From the NCBI GenBank assembly GCA_031275735.1, contig JAISOJ010000003.1:1-50381 (forward strand): 50,381 nt of DNA. Direction: 5' to 3'. The number at the start of each line of letters is the position of its first letter. The first letter of the stretch is position 1. Both the position numbers and the translations under genes were made by a program. Origin of the DNA: Dysgonamonadaceae bacterium (GTDB lineage: Bacteria > Bacteroidota > Bacteroidia > Bacteroidales > Azobacteroidaceae). Below the pieces are notes generated by a model, which was not told the DNA's origin, ran no database searches, and was given only the letters and a program-made list of their open reading frames with translations. Shown here piece after piece: positions 25,203 to 35,669 of the stretch.

Positions 25203-26419
25203 AACTTTCCCTATACATAGCGAAACGCTACCTCTTTTCAAAGAAAACGCACAATGCCATCAATATTATTTCGTCGATAGCCATATGCGGCGTAGCCGTT
25301 GCCACGATAGCTACCGTTTGCACGATGTCGGTTTTTAACGGTTTTCAAGGTCTGGTTTCGGGAATGTTCGGTTCTTTCGATCCGGAATTAAAGATTACTC
25401 CGGTTAAGGGCAAAGTCTTTGACCCGACCGATGGTAAACTACCCGAAATCTACATGCTTCCCGAAATCGAACATGTTTCGGAAGTATTGGAAGACAATGC
25501 ATTTATTCGTTACCGAGATAGGCAAGTCCCGGCAATAGTAAAAGGCGTTTCTGAAAATTTCGCAGAATCGACGCATATGCAAGATATTTTGCTCGACGGA
25601 GAATTCAAACTTCAGGACGAAATCAATAAGTATGCTTTTTTGGGTATAGGGTTGGCAAACAACTTGAATGTGAATGCCGGTTTTATTTATCCTATGGATA
25701 TTTATGCTATTAAAAGAAAATCGCAGGTAAATTTAGCTAATCCGGCTTCGTCGCTCAACAGGGAATATGCCTATATCGGAGGCGTTTTTAGAGTTAATCA
25801 AGCGGTGTACGACGAAAATTACCTGATCGTACCTATTGATTTAGCGAGGCAATTGTTTAATTACGAAAAGGAAGTGAGCGCATTAGAAATCAAGTTAAAA
25901 ACAAAAACAACTATCGACAGGGTGCAAAAAAACATCAGGGAAATTGTCGGCAACGATTATTATGTTAAAAACCGCTATGAACAACAAGAAGCCGCTTTCA
26001 AAATGATTAATGTCGAGAAATGGATGACTTTCCTGATATTGTGCTTTATTTTGCTGATAGTTGCTTTCAATATTATCGGCTCCCTTTCTATACTGATGGT
26101 CGACAAACAATCCGATATAATTACGCTCCGCAATTTAGGCGCCGATAATCGATTGATTTCAAGAATTTTTCTTTTCGAAGGATGGCTGATATCAGTCGTT
26201 GGAGCCGTTGCCGGAATCATTTTGGGAGTCTTGGTTTGTTTAGGACAACAACATTTCGGATGGTTGCAATTAGGAGAGCAAGGAACTTTTGCCGTTAATG
26301 CTTATCCGGTTGTGGTAGCGTTTAGCGACTTAGCCTTGATTATGTTTTCCGTATTGACTATCGGATTCCTGAGCGTTTTGTATCCGGTACGGTACTTATC
26401 TAAAAAATGGTTGAATTAA
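25199..26419 (+). CDS. LolC/LolE-type FtsX-like ABC permease
   Basis: Inner membrane permease, 406 residues, of the lipoprotein-releasing family. It has an N-terminal helix (about 21-45, after the Y-I-A-K-R-Y-L-F-S-K-K-T-H-N-A-I-N motif of LolC/E), a MacB-like periplasmic domain and three C-terminal helices with the I-I-T-L-R-N-L-G-A coupling segment. It probably moves lipoproteins to the outer membrane together with a LolD ATPase encoded elsewhere. The start appears to be TTG at 25199, overlapping the rbfA stop in TTGA; no ATG is nearby, and the conserved N-terminus demands this start. Confidence 0.85.
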   Translation: MKLSLYIAKRYLFSKKTHNAINIISSIAICGVAVATIATVCTMSVFNGFQGLVSGMFGSFDPELKITPVKGKVFDPTDGKLPEIYMLPEIEHVSEVLEDNAFIRYRDRQVPAIVKGVSENFAESTHMQDILLDGEFKLQDEINKYAFLGIGLANNLNVNAGFIYPMDIYAIKRKSQVNLANPASSLNREYAYIGGVFRVNQAVYDENYLIVPIDLARQLFNYEKEVSALEIKLKTKTTIDRVQKNIREIVGNDYYVKNRYEQQEAAFKMINVEKWMTFLILCFILLIVAFNIIGSLSILMVDKQSDIITLRNLGADNRLISRIFLFEGWLISVVGAVAGIILGVLVCLGQQHFGWLQLGEQGTFAVNAYPVVVAFSDLALIMFSVLTIGFLSVLYPVRYLSKKWLN

Positions 26420-26553
26420 GACCTTAAAAGTTAAAAAATCTATATTTTAATGTTTTTTCACTTATAAAATTGGCGTATTAATAAAAAATTAAGGTTTTAT
26501 TAATGCTCTACTCTTTTCTTTGTACAAAAAAACAATGGAAAATCATCCGGAAG

Positions 26554-26561
26554 TATTTTTG
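26554..26561 (+). promoter_or_regulatory. -7 promoter element for the carbohydrate-active genes
   Basis: TATTTTTG fits TAnnTTTG, about 25 bases before the start of the beta-helix protein. A -33 element is not clear. Confidence 0.4.
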
Positions 26562-26585
26562 TATTATTAATTAATAAATATTATC

Positions 26586-27902
26586 ATGAAACATGCGATT
26601 AAGTTTTTGTCAGTAATTTGTTTTTTACTTTTTAATTTTAGTTTTTGTTCTGCCCAAAGTAAGAGCGTAGATATTCAGCCTTACCCCGAATCGGTAGACG
26701 TCGTTTCGGTAACGGACTTTGGAGCGCAAGGCGATGGGAAAACCGACGATACCCAAGCATTTCAAAAAGCGCTTAATTCTTTCGGCACAAAAGGAGGCAC
26801 GGTTTATGTTCCAAGAGGCATTTATTTGTTTGCCGGAAATTTGAATATTCCGCAAGCAGTTACATTAAAAGGTGCCTTTGAATCTGTGCCGTCTCACAAT
26901 GGAATACGAAACGCGGGACTTCCCAAGCCGGGCGACGACGGAACTACTTTTTTAATTACAGGGAACAAAGGCAATGAAAACGCTGAGGCATTTATTACTT
27001 TAAATACCAACAGCACGCTACGAGGAATAGTCATGTATTGGCCTTTGCAAGACCCCGAAAAGATACCCGACGCCTATCCGTGGGGAATTGCCATGAGAGG
27101 AAAAAATCCGGCTGTCCTGGATGTGGAGATGCTTAATCCGTACAACGCCATCGATGCTTCAAAAAACGAACGGGCGCTCATCCGTAACATCAGTGGGCAA
27201 CCTTTGCGGAGGGGTATCTATGTAGACGGCATATACGATATCGGGCGGATTGAAAATGTACATTGGAACCCTTGGTGGAGTATGAAACCGGCTCTTATCA
27301 AATGGCAGAAAGAAAACGGTGAAGCGTTTATCTTCGAACGCACCGATTGGCATTATGTAATTAACACATTTTGCTATGCTTACAAAGTGGGTTATAAATT
27401 CGGGGCAAGTTCGGGAAGTACGGGTGCTTGTAATGGAAACTTTTTAGGAATCGGCGCTGACGATTGTCAAAATTCTGTTCTGGTCGAACAAAGCGCTCCT
27501 TACGGTCTTTTAATTACCAACGGCGAATTTGTAGCCATGGAAGGCGCTGACCCTACAATGGTTGTTGTGACAGCTGCCAATCGGGGTAACGTACGTTTTG
27601 TTAATTGCGCTTTCTGGGGACCTTGTCGTCAAAACGCAAAAATAGACGGAACAGGAACTGTCGGCTTTTCCGATTGTATATTTGTCCAATGGGACAAAAA
27701 TAAAGAAGGAAGAGCTTCTATCCAAGCAAACGGAGGCTCTGTAGTAGTGCGCGGATGCGATTTCGGAAGCGAAGCGCCCCAAGTCTTTATCGGAGAAAAG
27801 GTTTCCCGCGCTATTGTCAGTGAAAATACAGTAAAAGGGAAAGTAAACGTGATTAATCATGCTGAAAATACCTATATACAAGGTAATTTAGGCACAGAAT
27901 AA
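26586..27902 (+). CDS. Exported pectate-lyase-like (beta-helix) protein
   Basis: A 438-residue protein with a signal peptide (cleavage near C-S-A-Q, residue 24). The N-terminal 'VTDFGAQGDGKTDDTQAFQKAL' pattern is the hallmark of Pectate_lyase_3 / GH28-like right-handed beta-helix enzymes, followed by T-V-Y-V-P-R-G-I-Y and many short beta repeats. Such folds serve pectin lyases, polygalacturonases and rhamnogalacturonan enzymes. I see no GH28 catalytic aspartate pattern, so the activity is undecided. It is 30 bases upstream of the GH43-GH95 fusion gene, suggesting they act on the same plant or mucin glycan. Confidence 0.75.
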   Translation: MKHAIKFLSVICFLLFNFSFCSAQSKSVDIQPYPESVDVVSVTDFGAQGDGKTDDTQAFQKALNSFGTKGGTVYVPRGIYLFAGNLNIPQAVTLKGAFESVPSHNGIRNAGLPKPGDDGTTFLITGNKGNENAEAFITLNTNSTLRGIVMYWPLQDPEKIPDAYPWGIAMRGKNPAVLDVEMLNPYNAIDASKNERALIRNISGQPLRRGIYVDGIYDIGRIENVHWNPWWSMKPALIKWQKENGEAFIFERTDWHYVINTFCYAYKVGYKFGASSGSTGACNGNFLGIGADDCQNSVLVEQSAPYGLLITNGEFVAMEGADPTMVVVTAANRGNVRFVNCAFWGPCRQNAKIDGTGTVGFSDCIFVQWDKNKEGRASIQANGGSVVVRGCDFGSEAPQVFIGEKVSRAIVSENTVKGKVNVINHAENTYIQGNLGTE

Positions 27903-27932
27903 AGAAATCGCATAAATTAAAAATATAGCAGA

Positions 27933-30900
27933 ATGAAAAAAAATCAAATTTTAGCAATATTAATATTGTTTTCTCAATTAGTTATTGCACAGAGCAATCC
28001 ATTTATACGAGATCTTTATACCGCCGATCCGTCGGCGCATGTATGGAAAGATGGGAGACTTTATGTGTATCCGTCGCACGATGTAGATCCTCCGCGCGGG
28101 TGCGATTTAATGGACAAATACCATGTATATTCTACCGACGATATGATTCATTGGACGGATCACGGGGAAATTCTCCATTCAGCTCAAGTATCTTGGGGGC
28201 GTCCGGAAGGCGGATTCATGTGGGCGCCGGACTGCGCCTACCAAAACGGTACTTACTATTATTATTTCCCTCATCCCAGTGGGACCGATTGGAACAATAC
28301 TTGGAAAATCGGGATTGCTACCAGTAAAAACCCCGCAAGCGATTTTCAGGTACAAGGCTATATAGAAGGTCTGCCTGAATTTGCCATGATCGATCCCTGC
28401 GTATTTGTAGACGACGACGGACAAGCTTATTTTTACTATGGAGGCGGAAGCCGATGCATGGGTGGCAAATTAAAAGAAAATATGATGGAAATAGACGGTT
28501 CTTTGCAGGATATGGTTGGTTTGGATGATTTCCATGAAGCTACCTGGGTACATAAACGGAATGGTATTTATTATCTTTCGTATGCCGACAACGAGCGACG
28601 GGGAAATCGGTTGAAATACGCTACCAGCGTTCATCCTTTAGGCCCCTGGACTTACAGAGGAATCCTCCTGGAAACAACAGGTTCGGGTACAAACCATGGC
28701 TCCGTGGTCGAGTATAAAGGACAATGGTACCTTTTTTATCACAATTGCGATCTTTCCGGACAAGGAAACTTGCGCTCAATTTGTTTTGACAAATTGTATT
28801 ATAATCCGGACGGAACTATTCAAAAGGTAATTCAAACGACGGATTTGGAAGCTAGTAAACGAAAAATACGCATTGACGCTAATTGGATCGATCGGGCGGA
28901 ATTTTCGGGAAAAGGCGCTAAACCCGAAGGAAAAAACGTATTGTGGTATCGCCGATCGGCTAAAGTTTGGGAAGAAGCGTTACCTATCGGGAACGGAAGA
29001 TTAGGCGCTATGGTATTTGGAGGCGTGGCAGACGAACGTATTCAGTTGAATGAAAACACTTTGTGGGATGGTTATCCATTGAATCCGGACAATCCTGAGG
29101 CTTTAAAAGCATTGCCGGAAGTTCGGCGTTTATTGTTTGAAAACAAAAATAACGAAGCGGTAAAATTGGCCGAACAGACCATGATGGGTATTCCTAAAGG
29201 AATTAATTCGTACCAATCTTTAGGCGAATTATGGTTTGATACGCCTGATAAAAAAGCGGAAAACTACGTCAGAAGCTTAGATTTATCTACGGCAATAGCA
29301 ACTACAAAATATATTGCCGAGGGGGTGACTTATACTCGCGAATATTTTGCTTCGGCGGTCGATAATGTAATTGTTGTCCGCATCATAGCCGATAAAAAAA
29401 ATAAAATCAATCTCTCGTTAACTTTGAGAAGAGCGCAAAACGCAATCTGTGAGGGAGTCGATAATTCTTCCTTAATACTTAGCGGGCAGACTCCGGCAAA
29501 AGATCAGGGAGGCAGCCCGCGCGGCATACGTTTTGCAGCTCAAGTAAAAGCCGTAGCAGATGGAGGAAGCGTGAATTTTATTAATGATATTTTTACTCAT
29601 ACGCGCTTGCTGACAGTTCGAGACGCCAACGTTCTCACTTTATACATCACGGGAGCAACCAATTACCCGGGAATGAAAAATCTGGCTAAAGGGAAAGCCG
29701 TTTTTTCTGACGATCCCAGACAGAAATGTGCAACTACGCTGGCAAAAGTAATGAATAAACCTTATGAACAATTAAAAGCGGATCATATTGCCGATCATCA
29801 GAATTATTTTAACCGAGTAAATTTGGATTTGGAGGAAATTCCTGCAGAGGTAGAAGCTTTGCCTACTAACGAACGATTGGATTTGGCGCATAAAACCGGT
29901 AAACCTGATTTAGGTTTGCTTGAAACCTATTTCCAGTTTGGTCGTTACCTGCTGATCGGCTCGTCGCGTCCGGGAGGCATGCCCGCCAATTTACAAGGGC
30001 TTTGGGTATGGCAAATGAATGCGCCGTGGAACGCCGATTTTCACACGAACATCAACTTCCAAATGAATTATTGGCCGGTAGAAATTACTAACCTTTCCGA
30101 ATTACATACTCCGTTTTTCGACTTAATGGATGTATTGGTAAAACCCGGAGAACGAAGCGCGAGCGCCACTTACGGCGCTCGCGGGTGGGTAGTGCACCAT
30201 TTGACCGATGCCTGGGGATTTACCGCCCCTGCAGATGGTCCGCAAGGAATTTGGCCTATGGGGTCGGCTTGGTTGGCTCAACATACTTGGGAGCATTATT
30301 GCTTCACCGGCGACAAAGCATTTTTGTCTAACCGGGCATATCCGCTTATGAAAGGAGCTGCTCGTTTTATTATGGACTTCCTGATAGAAGCGCCCGCAGG
30401 AACAGCTTATGCCGGTAAATTGGTGACTAACCCTTCGTATTCCCCGGAAAATGCATTTTTTCTCCCTGACGGAGAACAATCGGTATTCACTTATGGGGCA
30501 ACTATGGATTTGGAAATTATCCACAATCTATTGACTAATTGCATAGAAGCTTCAAAAGTTTTAAAAATGGATAAAGATTTTCGTTCCGAATGTGAAAAAA
30601 CGCTGAAACGATTACCGCCTATCCAAATCAGTAAGGAAACAGGACGTATTTTGGAATGGGCGGAAGACTACAAAGAAGTAGAACCTCATCACCGCCATAC
30701 TTCACATTTGTTCGGTCTGTATCCGGGCAACCAAATTACGGTAGTAGGAACGCCTCAATTAGCCGAAGCGGCACGTAAAACTTTAATTGCCCGTGGAGAC
30801 GACGGAACCGGTTGGGGATTGGCTTGGAAAATCAATATGTGGAATCGCTTACATGATGGCGACCATGCCTATAAATTATTATCGGTATTATTGAGTACAA

Positions 30901-31265
30901 AAACATTACCCAATTTATTCGACGACCATCCTCCGTTTCAAATCGACGGAAATTTCGGGGCGACTGCCGCTATTGCCGAAATGTTACTCCAAAGTCATTT
31001 AACAACTTCCGACGGTTCGTTCGACATTCACCTCTTGCCTTCGCTCCCAACGGCATTGGCCGCAAAAGGTTCGATCGAAGGACTACGCGCCCGCGGCGGC
31101 TTCCTAATTGATCTTTCTTGGGAAGACGGGAAACTGAAGGAAGCGACAATTGAATCTACCTTGGGTGGAAAATTACATCTTCGCACCGGAGAAAATTACA
31201 AAACGTATTCCACCCAAAAGGGTCAAAAGTTAAAGGTAAATGAAAAGCTTCAAGTAATAAAGTAA
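27933..31265 (+). CDS. Exported GH43-GH95 fusion glycoside hydrolase
   Basis: Two full enzymes in one 1110-residue chain behind a signal peptide (about 1-20). Residues 21-310 form a GH43 five-bladed propeller with the expected triad: Asp32 (A-D-P-S, base), Asp154 (M-I-D-P-C) and Glu202 (H-E-A-T-W, acid). After a linker of about 25 residues comes GH95 (about 336-1110), starting [20 protein letters not shown]. It contains H-T-N-I-N (N707, N709), the asparagine pair of GH95 fucosidases, and conserved acids at E861 and D1005. GH43 suggests arabinofuranosidase or xylosidase activity, GH95 alpha-L-fucosidase or alpha-L-galactosidase. The frame is open throughout, so this is a true fusion. The substrate is unproven. 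Confidence 0.9.
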   Translation: MKKNQILAILILFSQLVIAQSNPFIRDLYTADPSAHVWKDGRLYVYPSHDVDPPRGCDLMDKYHVYSTDDMIHWTDHGEILHSAQVSWGRPEGGFMWAPDCAYQNGTYYYYFPHPSGTDWNNTWKIGIATSKNPASDFQVQGYIEGLPEFAMIDPCVFVDDDGQAYFYYGGGSRCMGGKLKENMMEIDGSLQDMVGLDDFHEATWVHKRNGIYYLSYADNERRGNRLKYATSVHPLGPWTYRGILLETTGSGTNHGSVVEYKGQWYLFYHNCDLSGQGNLRSICFDKLYYNPDGTIQKVIQTTDLEASKRKIRIDANWIDRAEFSGKGAKPEGKNVLWYRRSAKVWEEALPIGNGRLGAMVFGGVADERIQLNENTLWDGYPLNPDNPEALKALPEVRRLLFENKNNEAVKLAEQTMMGIPKGINSYQSLGELWFDTPDKKAENYVRSLDLSTAIATTKYIAEGVTYTREYFASAVDNVIVVRIIADKKNKINLSLTLRRAQNAICEGVDNSSLILSGQTPAKDQGGSPRGIRFAAQVKAVADGGSVNFINDIFTHTRLLTVRDANVLTLYITGATNYPGMKNLAKGKAVFSDDPRQKCATTLAKVMNKPYEQLKADHIADHQNYFNRVNLDLEEIPAEVEALPTNERLDLAHKTGKPDLGLLETYFQFGRYLLIGSSRPGGMPANLQGLWVWQMNAPWNADFHTNINFQMNYWPVEITNLSELHTPFFDLMDVLVKPGERSASATYGARGWVVHHLTDAWGFTAPADGPQGIWPMGSAWLAQHTWEHYCFTGDKAFLSNRAYPLMKGAARFIMDFLIEAPAGTAYAGKLVTNPSYSPENAFFLPDGEQSVFTYGATMDLEIIHNLLTNCIEASKVLKMDKDFRSECEKTLKRLPPIQISKETGRILEWAEDYKEVEPHHRHTSHLFGLYPGNQITVVGTPQLAEAARKTLIARGDDGTGWGLAWKINMWNRLHDGDHAYKLLSVLLSTKTLPNLFDDHPPFQIDGNFGATAAIAEMLLQSHLTTSDGSFDIHLLPSLPTALAAKGSIEGLRARGGFLIDLSWEDGKLKEATIESTLGGKLHLRTGENYKTYSTQKGQKLKVNEKLQVIK

Positions 31266-31312
31266 CCTTCTTAATTGAATTTTATTTTGATCATTCTCCG
31301 CTCTTTCACATT

Positions 31313-32893
31313 TTATTGTGGAAGGGCGGTAGAATGTTCGGAAGGCGAGCTGAAATTATTTTCTATCCGGAAATAAGAAAATACTCCCGAATCATTGGTT
31401 TTATCTCCTACCAATAAACCGCAACGAAGTCCTTTTCCCCACTGCGGCAGGTCATATCCATTTATGTTTTCCCCGTATTCCGGATACGCGAGCCATCTTT
31501 CCTTGTCGGAAGACCAATAGAAGCGGAAATATCTTCCAGCAATCGATTCTATTCTTAGATAAATTTGGGAATCGTTTGTTTCTTGCGAAAATATTTCAGT
31601 TTTATTTCCTTTAGACAGCTTATATAATTCTATTCGATTTTTTTTTATTCCCCACGCAAACAGATTCGATTGATCTCCATAAATACATAAACCCTTGAAA
31701 TTTTCATTGTTATTCATTGCTAATGTTTCTATGGTGTAATTTCCTGTTTGAGGATTTATCCCCCAAAAGCATATCCCCATTTGAGCAAGGGTCAATTTCA
31801 AGTATTGGCCGTATTTTTCAATTACCGGCTTAGATAGGTTTAAATCCCACAACCAACATTTCTCCTTGTCTTGGGAGGTAAAATCATCAAAAAACACAGA
31901 TTCCCTTTGTTGAATCGTATTTTTGAATGGCGTTTCTGCTTGCAAAGACGGGATTCCGCCATTCTCGAAACGAGGCCAGTAAGTTTTTTCGTCCCACAAT
32001 ATTTCATCCAATAAGCATTGACGTCCTACAAATTCAAAATCAAATTGATGGTAAGCATGGTACAGATAGAAATACCGGCCGTCGGGCGTCTGGACTATTG
32101 TTCCATGTCCGGTGCATTTCCACAATTCCCCTCCTTGCAACACCGGATTTTGGTCGTATTGTATCCAGCCTTCCTTTAATTTTTTTGATCGAGCTACTTC
32201 TACCCGGTAATCGCATTTATTGTCGCAACACCCGCCTACGGAATAAAATAAATAGTAATAACCGTCGCGTTTCAGTATGCAATGTCCTTCGTCGCCTTTC
32301 CCCAGCCAACCTTGATCGTGCCGGGTCAAACTGAAATATTCTCCTTTCAATGATAAACCGTCATCAGTTAATTCGGAAGCCAATAATTCAATTGGACGTG
32401 ATTCATCCAAACCGTATGCTTTCCATGTAATATAAAGTTTATCATCGCTATCCTTGAAAACAAATGCATCAATTGCTTCATTTCCCCATTCGATAATGAT
32501 TCCTTGGTCAACAAACCCTTTTTTCGGATCGTTGGTGGTTGCTACGCCTATGCAAGAAACATTATCGCTTTTCTTACGCGCCGTATAATAAACATAATAG
32601 ACCCCTTTATTGAAAAAAAGTTCGGGAGCCCAACAACTGCCTTTAATCCAAGCGGGCGGATTATCGAAAATAGAGCCTATTCTTTCCCAATTTACTAAAT
32701 CGCATGAATGAAACAACGGGTAGTTCGGCGCAAAATCCGAAGATGTTGCTGCCGCATAATAATCTTCTCCTACTCTAATTATGGAAGGATCGGGATAATC
32801 GCCGGGAATAACCGGGTTTTTATAAATGCATCCGCTCTCCTGAGCGAGCGTATTTACCGAACATAAAAATAATAAAACAAATAGTCTTTTCAT
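31313..32893 (-). CDS. Exported GH43 family glycosidase with C-terminal beta-sandwich
   Basis: A 526-residue protein with a signal peptide (cleavage near T-L-A-Q, residue 18). Residues 23-320 form a GH43 propeller: Y-P-D-P-S-I (base Asp), A-I-D-A-F-V-F (pKa-modulating Asp) and G-D-E-G-H-C-I-L (acid Glu). The C-terminal 180 residues look like the beta-sandwich found in xylosidase/arabinofuranosidase subfamilies, which closes the active site. It converges with the GH43-GH95 gene, 47 bases away. No SusC/SusD pair is in the window, so the cluster is not a canonical polysaccharide utilisation locus here. A heptamer array lies ten bases upstream of its start. Confidence 0.87.
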   Translation of the reverse strand: MKRLFVLLFLCSVNTLAQESGCIYKNPVIPGDYPDPSIIRVGEDYYAAATSSDFAPNYPLFHSCDLVNWERIGSIFDNPPAWIKGSCWAPELFFNKGVYYVYYTARKKSDNVSCIGVATTNDPKKGFVDQGIIIEWGNEAIDAFVFKDSDDKLYITWKAYGLDESRPIELLASELTDDGLSLKGEYFSLTRHDQGWLGKGDEGHCILKRDGYYYLFYSVGGCCDNKCDYRVEVARSKKLKEGWIQYDQNPVLQGGELWKCTGHGTIVQTPDGRYFYLYHAYHQFDFEFVGRQCLLDEILWDEKTYWPRFENGGIPSLQAETPFKNTIQQRESVFFDDFTSQDKEKCWLWDLNLSKPVIEKYGQYLKLTLAQMGICFWGINPQTGNYTIETLAMNNNENFKGLCIYGDQSNLFAWGIKKNRIELYKLSKGNKTEIFSQETNDSQIYLRIESIAGRYFRFYWSSDKERWLAYPEYGENINGYDLPQWGKGLRCGLLVGDKTNDSGVFSYFRIENNFSSPSEHSTALPQ

Positions 32894-32902
32894 ATGTAAA
32901 TG

Positions 32903-32930
32903 AGTTATAAGTTATGAGTTATGAATTATG
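32903..32930. repeat. Heptanucleotide tandem repeat before the GH43 gene
   Basis: Four 7-base units of the form RAGTTAT (GAGTTAT, AAGTTAT, GAGTTAT, GAATTAT) lie ten bases before the start codon of the GH43 gene, inside its leader. A change in copy number would alter spacing at the ribosome binding region. Confidence 0.65.
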
Positions 32931-33021
32931 AGTCTTTTATCATTGTGGGATTGTACTATAATTTTCTTATTATCAAAATCTTGTGTATGTAAAATGCATG
33001 AATGTTTCGTATATGAATTTT

Positions 33022-33789
33022 TTAATAATTATTTATATTTTGCTGTTTTTCCGACCGTTTACTCCGATTATAGCTCCTGTAATCGTCCGGTTCAATTTCC
33101 TCGCCGGGCTCGATATATGTATCCCGCGGTTCGCAGATAAACCGGAGGTATTTAATATTCAAGCCCCTGGCTAACCATTGTTGTTCATAAAAAGTTTGAA
33201 TAGAGAGAATTTCATTAGCTAAACAGCTGTTGTATAGATTATTCGTTTTTATCAATATGGGAAATTGATTGGTTTGCGCCATCTTGCAAGTATAAGTAAA
33301 CATGAAAAGACTATCTGTCTTCAGATGAATTAAGCCATTGGTTGTCAATATTTCACTATAAAGTTTCATAAAACGGGTAGAAGTCATCCGTTTATTTACT
33401 TTACTCATTTGTGGATCAGGGAAAGTAATCCATATTTCGGAAACTTCGTTGGGTGCAAAAAAATGATTAATCAATTCAATATGCGTGCGTAAAAAAGCAA
33501 CGTTGCTCATACGATTTTTCCACGCATGTTTAGCTCCTGTCCACATTCTCGCGCCTTTGATATCGATACCGATGAAATTCTTTTCGGGAAAAAGCCGGCC
33601 CAATCCTACGGTGTATTCTCCTTTTCCGCATCCTAACTCCAAAACGAGCGGATGTTTGTTTTGAAAAAAATGTTCGTTCCATTTTCCTTTCATTTCAAAT
33701 CCTTTTTCTTGCAATACCGAGAATGGATACTGAAAAACGTTCGGAAAATCGTTCATTTCGTTAAATTTTTGTAATTTATTTTTTCCCAT
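33022..33789 (-). CDS. trmB: tRNA (guanine-N7)-methyltransferase
   Basis: Methylates G46 of tRNAs using S-adenosylmethionine. The 255-residue protein has the SAM-binding [10 protein letters not shown] near residue 50, the acidic G-I-D-I-K-G end of the second strand, and the TrmB signature [14 protein letters not shown] near residue 121. The C-terminal tail is longer and more basic than average. A -7 element lies at 33823-33830. Confidence 0.9.
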   Translation of the reverse strand: MGKNKLQKFNEMNDFPNVFQYPFSVLQEKGFEMKGKWNEHFFQNKHPLVLELGCGKGEYTVGLGRLFPEKNFIGIDIKGARMWTGAKHAWKNRMSNVAFLRTHIELINHFFAPNEVSEIWITFPDPQMSKVNKRMTSTRFMKLYSEILTTNGLIHLKTDSLFMFTYTCKMAQTNQFPILIKTNNLYNSCLANEILSIQTFYEQQWLARGLNIKYLRFICEPRDTYIEPGEEIEPDDYRSYNRSKRSEKQQNINNY

Positions 33790-33822
33790 TAATAATTAAC
33801 TTAAAAATAATTTGTAAAGATA

Positions 33823-33830
33823 CAAATATA
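33823..33830 (-). promoter_or_regulatory. -7 promoter element for trmB
   Basis: TATATTTG on the minus strand, 34 bases before the trmB start. Confidence 0.45.
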
Positions 33831-33844
33831 TTAATATTTTCGTT

Positions 33845-33852
33845 TATTTTTG
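33845..33852 (+). promoter_or_regulatory. -7 promoter element for the unknown exported protein
   Basis: TATTTTTG on the plus strand, about 70 bases before the start at 33924. It is divergent from the trmB element. Confidence 0.4.
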
Positions 33853-33923
33853 TTCAGTCAAAATGAAAAATCAATCGGTGATCATAGATTAAAATATTTC
33901 GATTAAATTAATTTTGATTAATC

Positions 33924-34469
33924 ATGAATAGTTCTGTATTTAATAAAAAAGGGTTTTGGATCGGAGGATTTTTACTTTCGGTTTGTTTTATTTTTGCGCA
34001 GGAAAACGATTTATATAAACGATTAATTAAAGAATCTGTTACCATTAACAAGGACTTTCTCTTAGACCCGATACATAGGGATTTGTTTATTAATGATTCT
34101 ATTTCCGGTTATATTGAGTTGAACGTCAACAAAAAACCTATACCGCTATTAGGATTTAATTATAAACAAAACTCTTTGTATCTTCATTATAAAGATAGCT
34201 TGCCTTTGAAAAAACAAGAGACTATTTCACCCTATGCAACGGCGAATTACACCAATCAGGAACGATTTAGCCCTTCTTCTACCGAAACGACGGGCGACAT
34301 AATTGCAAATGGCTTTCTTACTCCTCTTTTGGGTATTTTAAAACCGGAAGTTCTTGTTTATTATCTGATGCGAATAGGCGTGTTGTCCGACGAACCTTTT
34401 GTTTCTAAGGAAAGCAAAAAGAAAAAAGCCTTACGGGAAATTAAAAACGTATATGGGATAGAAGATTAA
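33924..34469 (+). CDS. Unrecognised exported protein
   Basis: A 181-residue protein I do not recognise. It opens with a signal-peptide-like stretch (K-K-G-F-W-I-G-G-F-L-L-S-V-C-F-I-F-A-Q, cleavage near residue 26), so it should be exported. The rest is mixed polar sequence with a Ser/Thr-rich middle (about 100-125), a hydrophobic stretch near 130-150 and a lysine-rich end. It resembles small Bacteroidales-only envelope proteins of unknown function. It stands alone between divergent trmB and a convergent terminator. Coding is supported by a full-length frame, signal peptide and promoter element. Confidence 0.65.
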   Translation: MNSSVFNKKGFWIGGFLLSVCFIFAQENDLYKRLIKESVTINKDFLLDPIHRDLFINDSISGYIELNVNKKPIPLLGFNYKQNSLYLHYKDSLPLKKQETISPYATANYTNQERFSPSSTETTGDIIANGFLTPLLGILKPEVLVYYLMRIGVLSDEPFVSKESKKKKALREIKNVYGIED

Positions 34470-34690
34470 ATAATGGAAAATTATCAATCTCTTCCGGAAA
34501 GGAGTTTGAAAATAGTTACGGCAGTATTGACATTACCTATTGAAATAACTGCTTATCCGTTTCGGTCAAGTGCTTTGCATAGCAATATTGCTTGCTCAGC
34601 AATACTGCTTCAATAGATTGTTATATAAGTAAATAGACAGTTTTCCTTTTTTCTAAATATTAAGAACAGGAAGTAATAACAATCAACAGG

Positions 34691-34744
34691 GAGTGCATTT
34701 CAGATTGTCGTACCATATACAATGCGACAATTTGAGATGCACTC
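34691..34744. terminator. Long hairpin terminator between convergent genes
   Basis: GAGTGCAT (34691-34698) pairs with ATGCACTC (34737-34744), and the stem continues inward with a TCA/TGA step and ATTGTCG/CGACAAT, leaving a loop of about 14 bases. TCTTTTTT follows. It serves the unknown exported protein (+) and the DUF362 operon (-). The stretch 34570-34620 also has a small AGCAATATTGCT palindrome with a near copy. Confidence 0.75.
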
Positions 34745-34758
34745 TCTTTTTTCTGTTA

Positions 34759-35658
34759 CTATACGAAAGATTCTTCCTCCCAACCCAATTTCACTAATTC
34801 GATTTTAGCAGGGTCGGCTGTTCCCAGATGATAACGAGTATCTGCTAATTCGATATGCTTTGCCGGAGGATTTAATGGCCTGTCTTCCTGAAAAAAAGCG
34901 TTACGTTTGCCTTGTATGATGCGAAGTCCCACCGAGTCGACAGCAACCGGATCAAATCCAACAATCAAACCGCTGTATTTCCACATGTATTCTTCCGAAG
35001 CGTCTTGAGCTGTCCGGTGATGAAACAAGGGCTTGAACATCACCAGCACATGCAGGCGCGTTTTATTTTTTACTATCGGAAGTTCGTACAAAGTTGCCAG
35101 GCTGGCGCAGGAATCGTCGTGATAAGAAGAAGGTTGAGGCGAAAACATGATATAATTTTTGATGCATGAGCCGACTCCCGACCAAGCGTGCGTACGCATG
35201 GGACGTACATTAATTAAAGCCGTAGCCTTCTGGAATACAGGGTCTTTAAGCACTCCCCTATCATTAACGTTCACATTATCTTCACTTACACCTGTTTGAA
35301 GAACTCGCTCTTTCAATATGTCGTTCATAATTTCCGGCGTAGGAAACTTATTCCAAACATTAGTCTTAATACCAACAATATCAGCAGGTTTGATGATAGA
35401 CGCCCAAGCTTCTTTCACCGTGTTTTTTCCTGTAAGCGCACAAACGGCCTCATCCAGCATTTGAGCGGCAATCGTAGCATCCGGCTGTTCTTCACCGGCA
35501 AACAATTGCCGGTTGCGAATCAATATCACTTTACTTTTAGCATCTTTTCCTTTTGCCCATGCCCAAGCCGAAACCGGACGATTGAGAAGCACAGTTCCTC
35601 CTACAGCCATAAAAGCCGCCTTTTTCAATAAGTCGCGACGGGTAATTAATTTTTTCAT
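34759..35658 (-). CDS. Tat-exported DUF362 domain protein (second copy)
   Basis: A 299-residue protein, last gene of the four-gene unit. The N-terminus T-R-R-D-L-L-K-K-A-A-F-M-A-V-G-G is a twin-arginine signal, so it folds in the cytosol, perhaps with a cofactor, before export. DUF362 features are V-G-I-K-T-N-V, the A-W-S-G-V-G-S-C-I-K-N-Y-I-M-F core (about 163-177) and the F-D-P-V-A-V-D-S-V-G-L segment near residue 241. It has no 4Fe-4S ferredoxin motif. The sequence differs strongly from the other DUF362 protein in this unit, so it is an old paralogue. Function unknown. Confidence 0.8.
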   Translation of the reverse strand: MKKLITRRDLLKKAAFMAVGGTVLLNRPVSAWAWAKGKDAKSKVILIRNRQLFAGEEQPDATIAAQMLDEAVCALTGKNTVKEAWASIIKPADIVGIKTNVWNKFPTPEIMNDILKERVLQTGVSEDNVNVNDRGVLKDPVFQKATALINVRPMRTHAWSGVGSCIKNYIMFSPQPSSYHDDSCASLATLYELPIVKNKTRLHVLVMFKPLFHHRTAQDASEEYMWKYSGLIVGFDPVAVDSVGLRIIQGKRNAFFQEDRPLNPPAKHIELADTRYHLGTADPAKIELVKLGWEEESFV

Positions 35659-35669
35659 AACTCATTAGT

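Noticed and set aside
32928-33174. Plus-strand open frames overlapping the 3' end of trmB
   Set aside because: No motif, no promoter, and trmB is well supported on the other strand.
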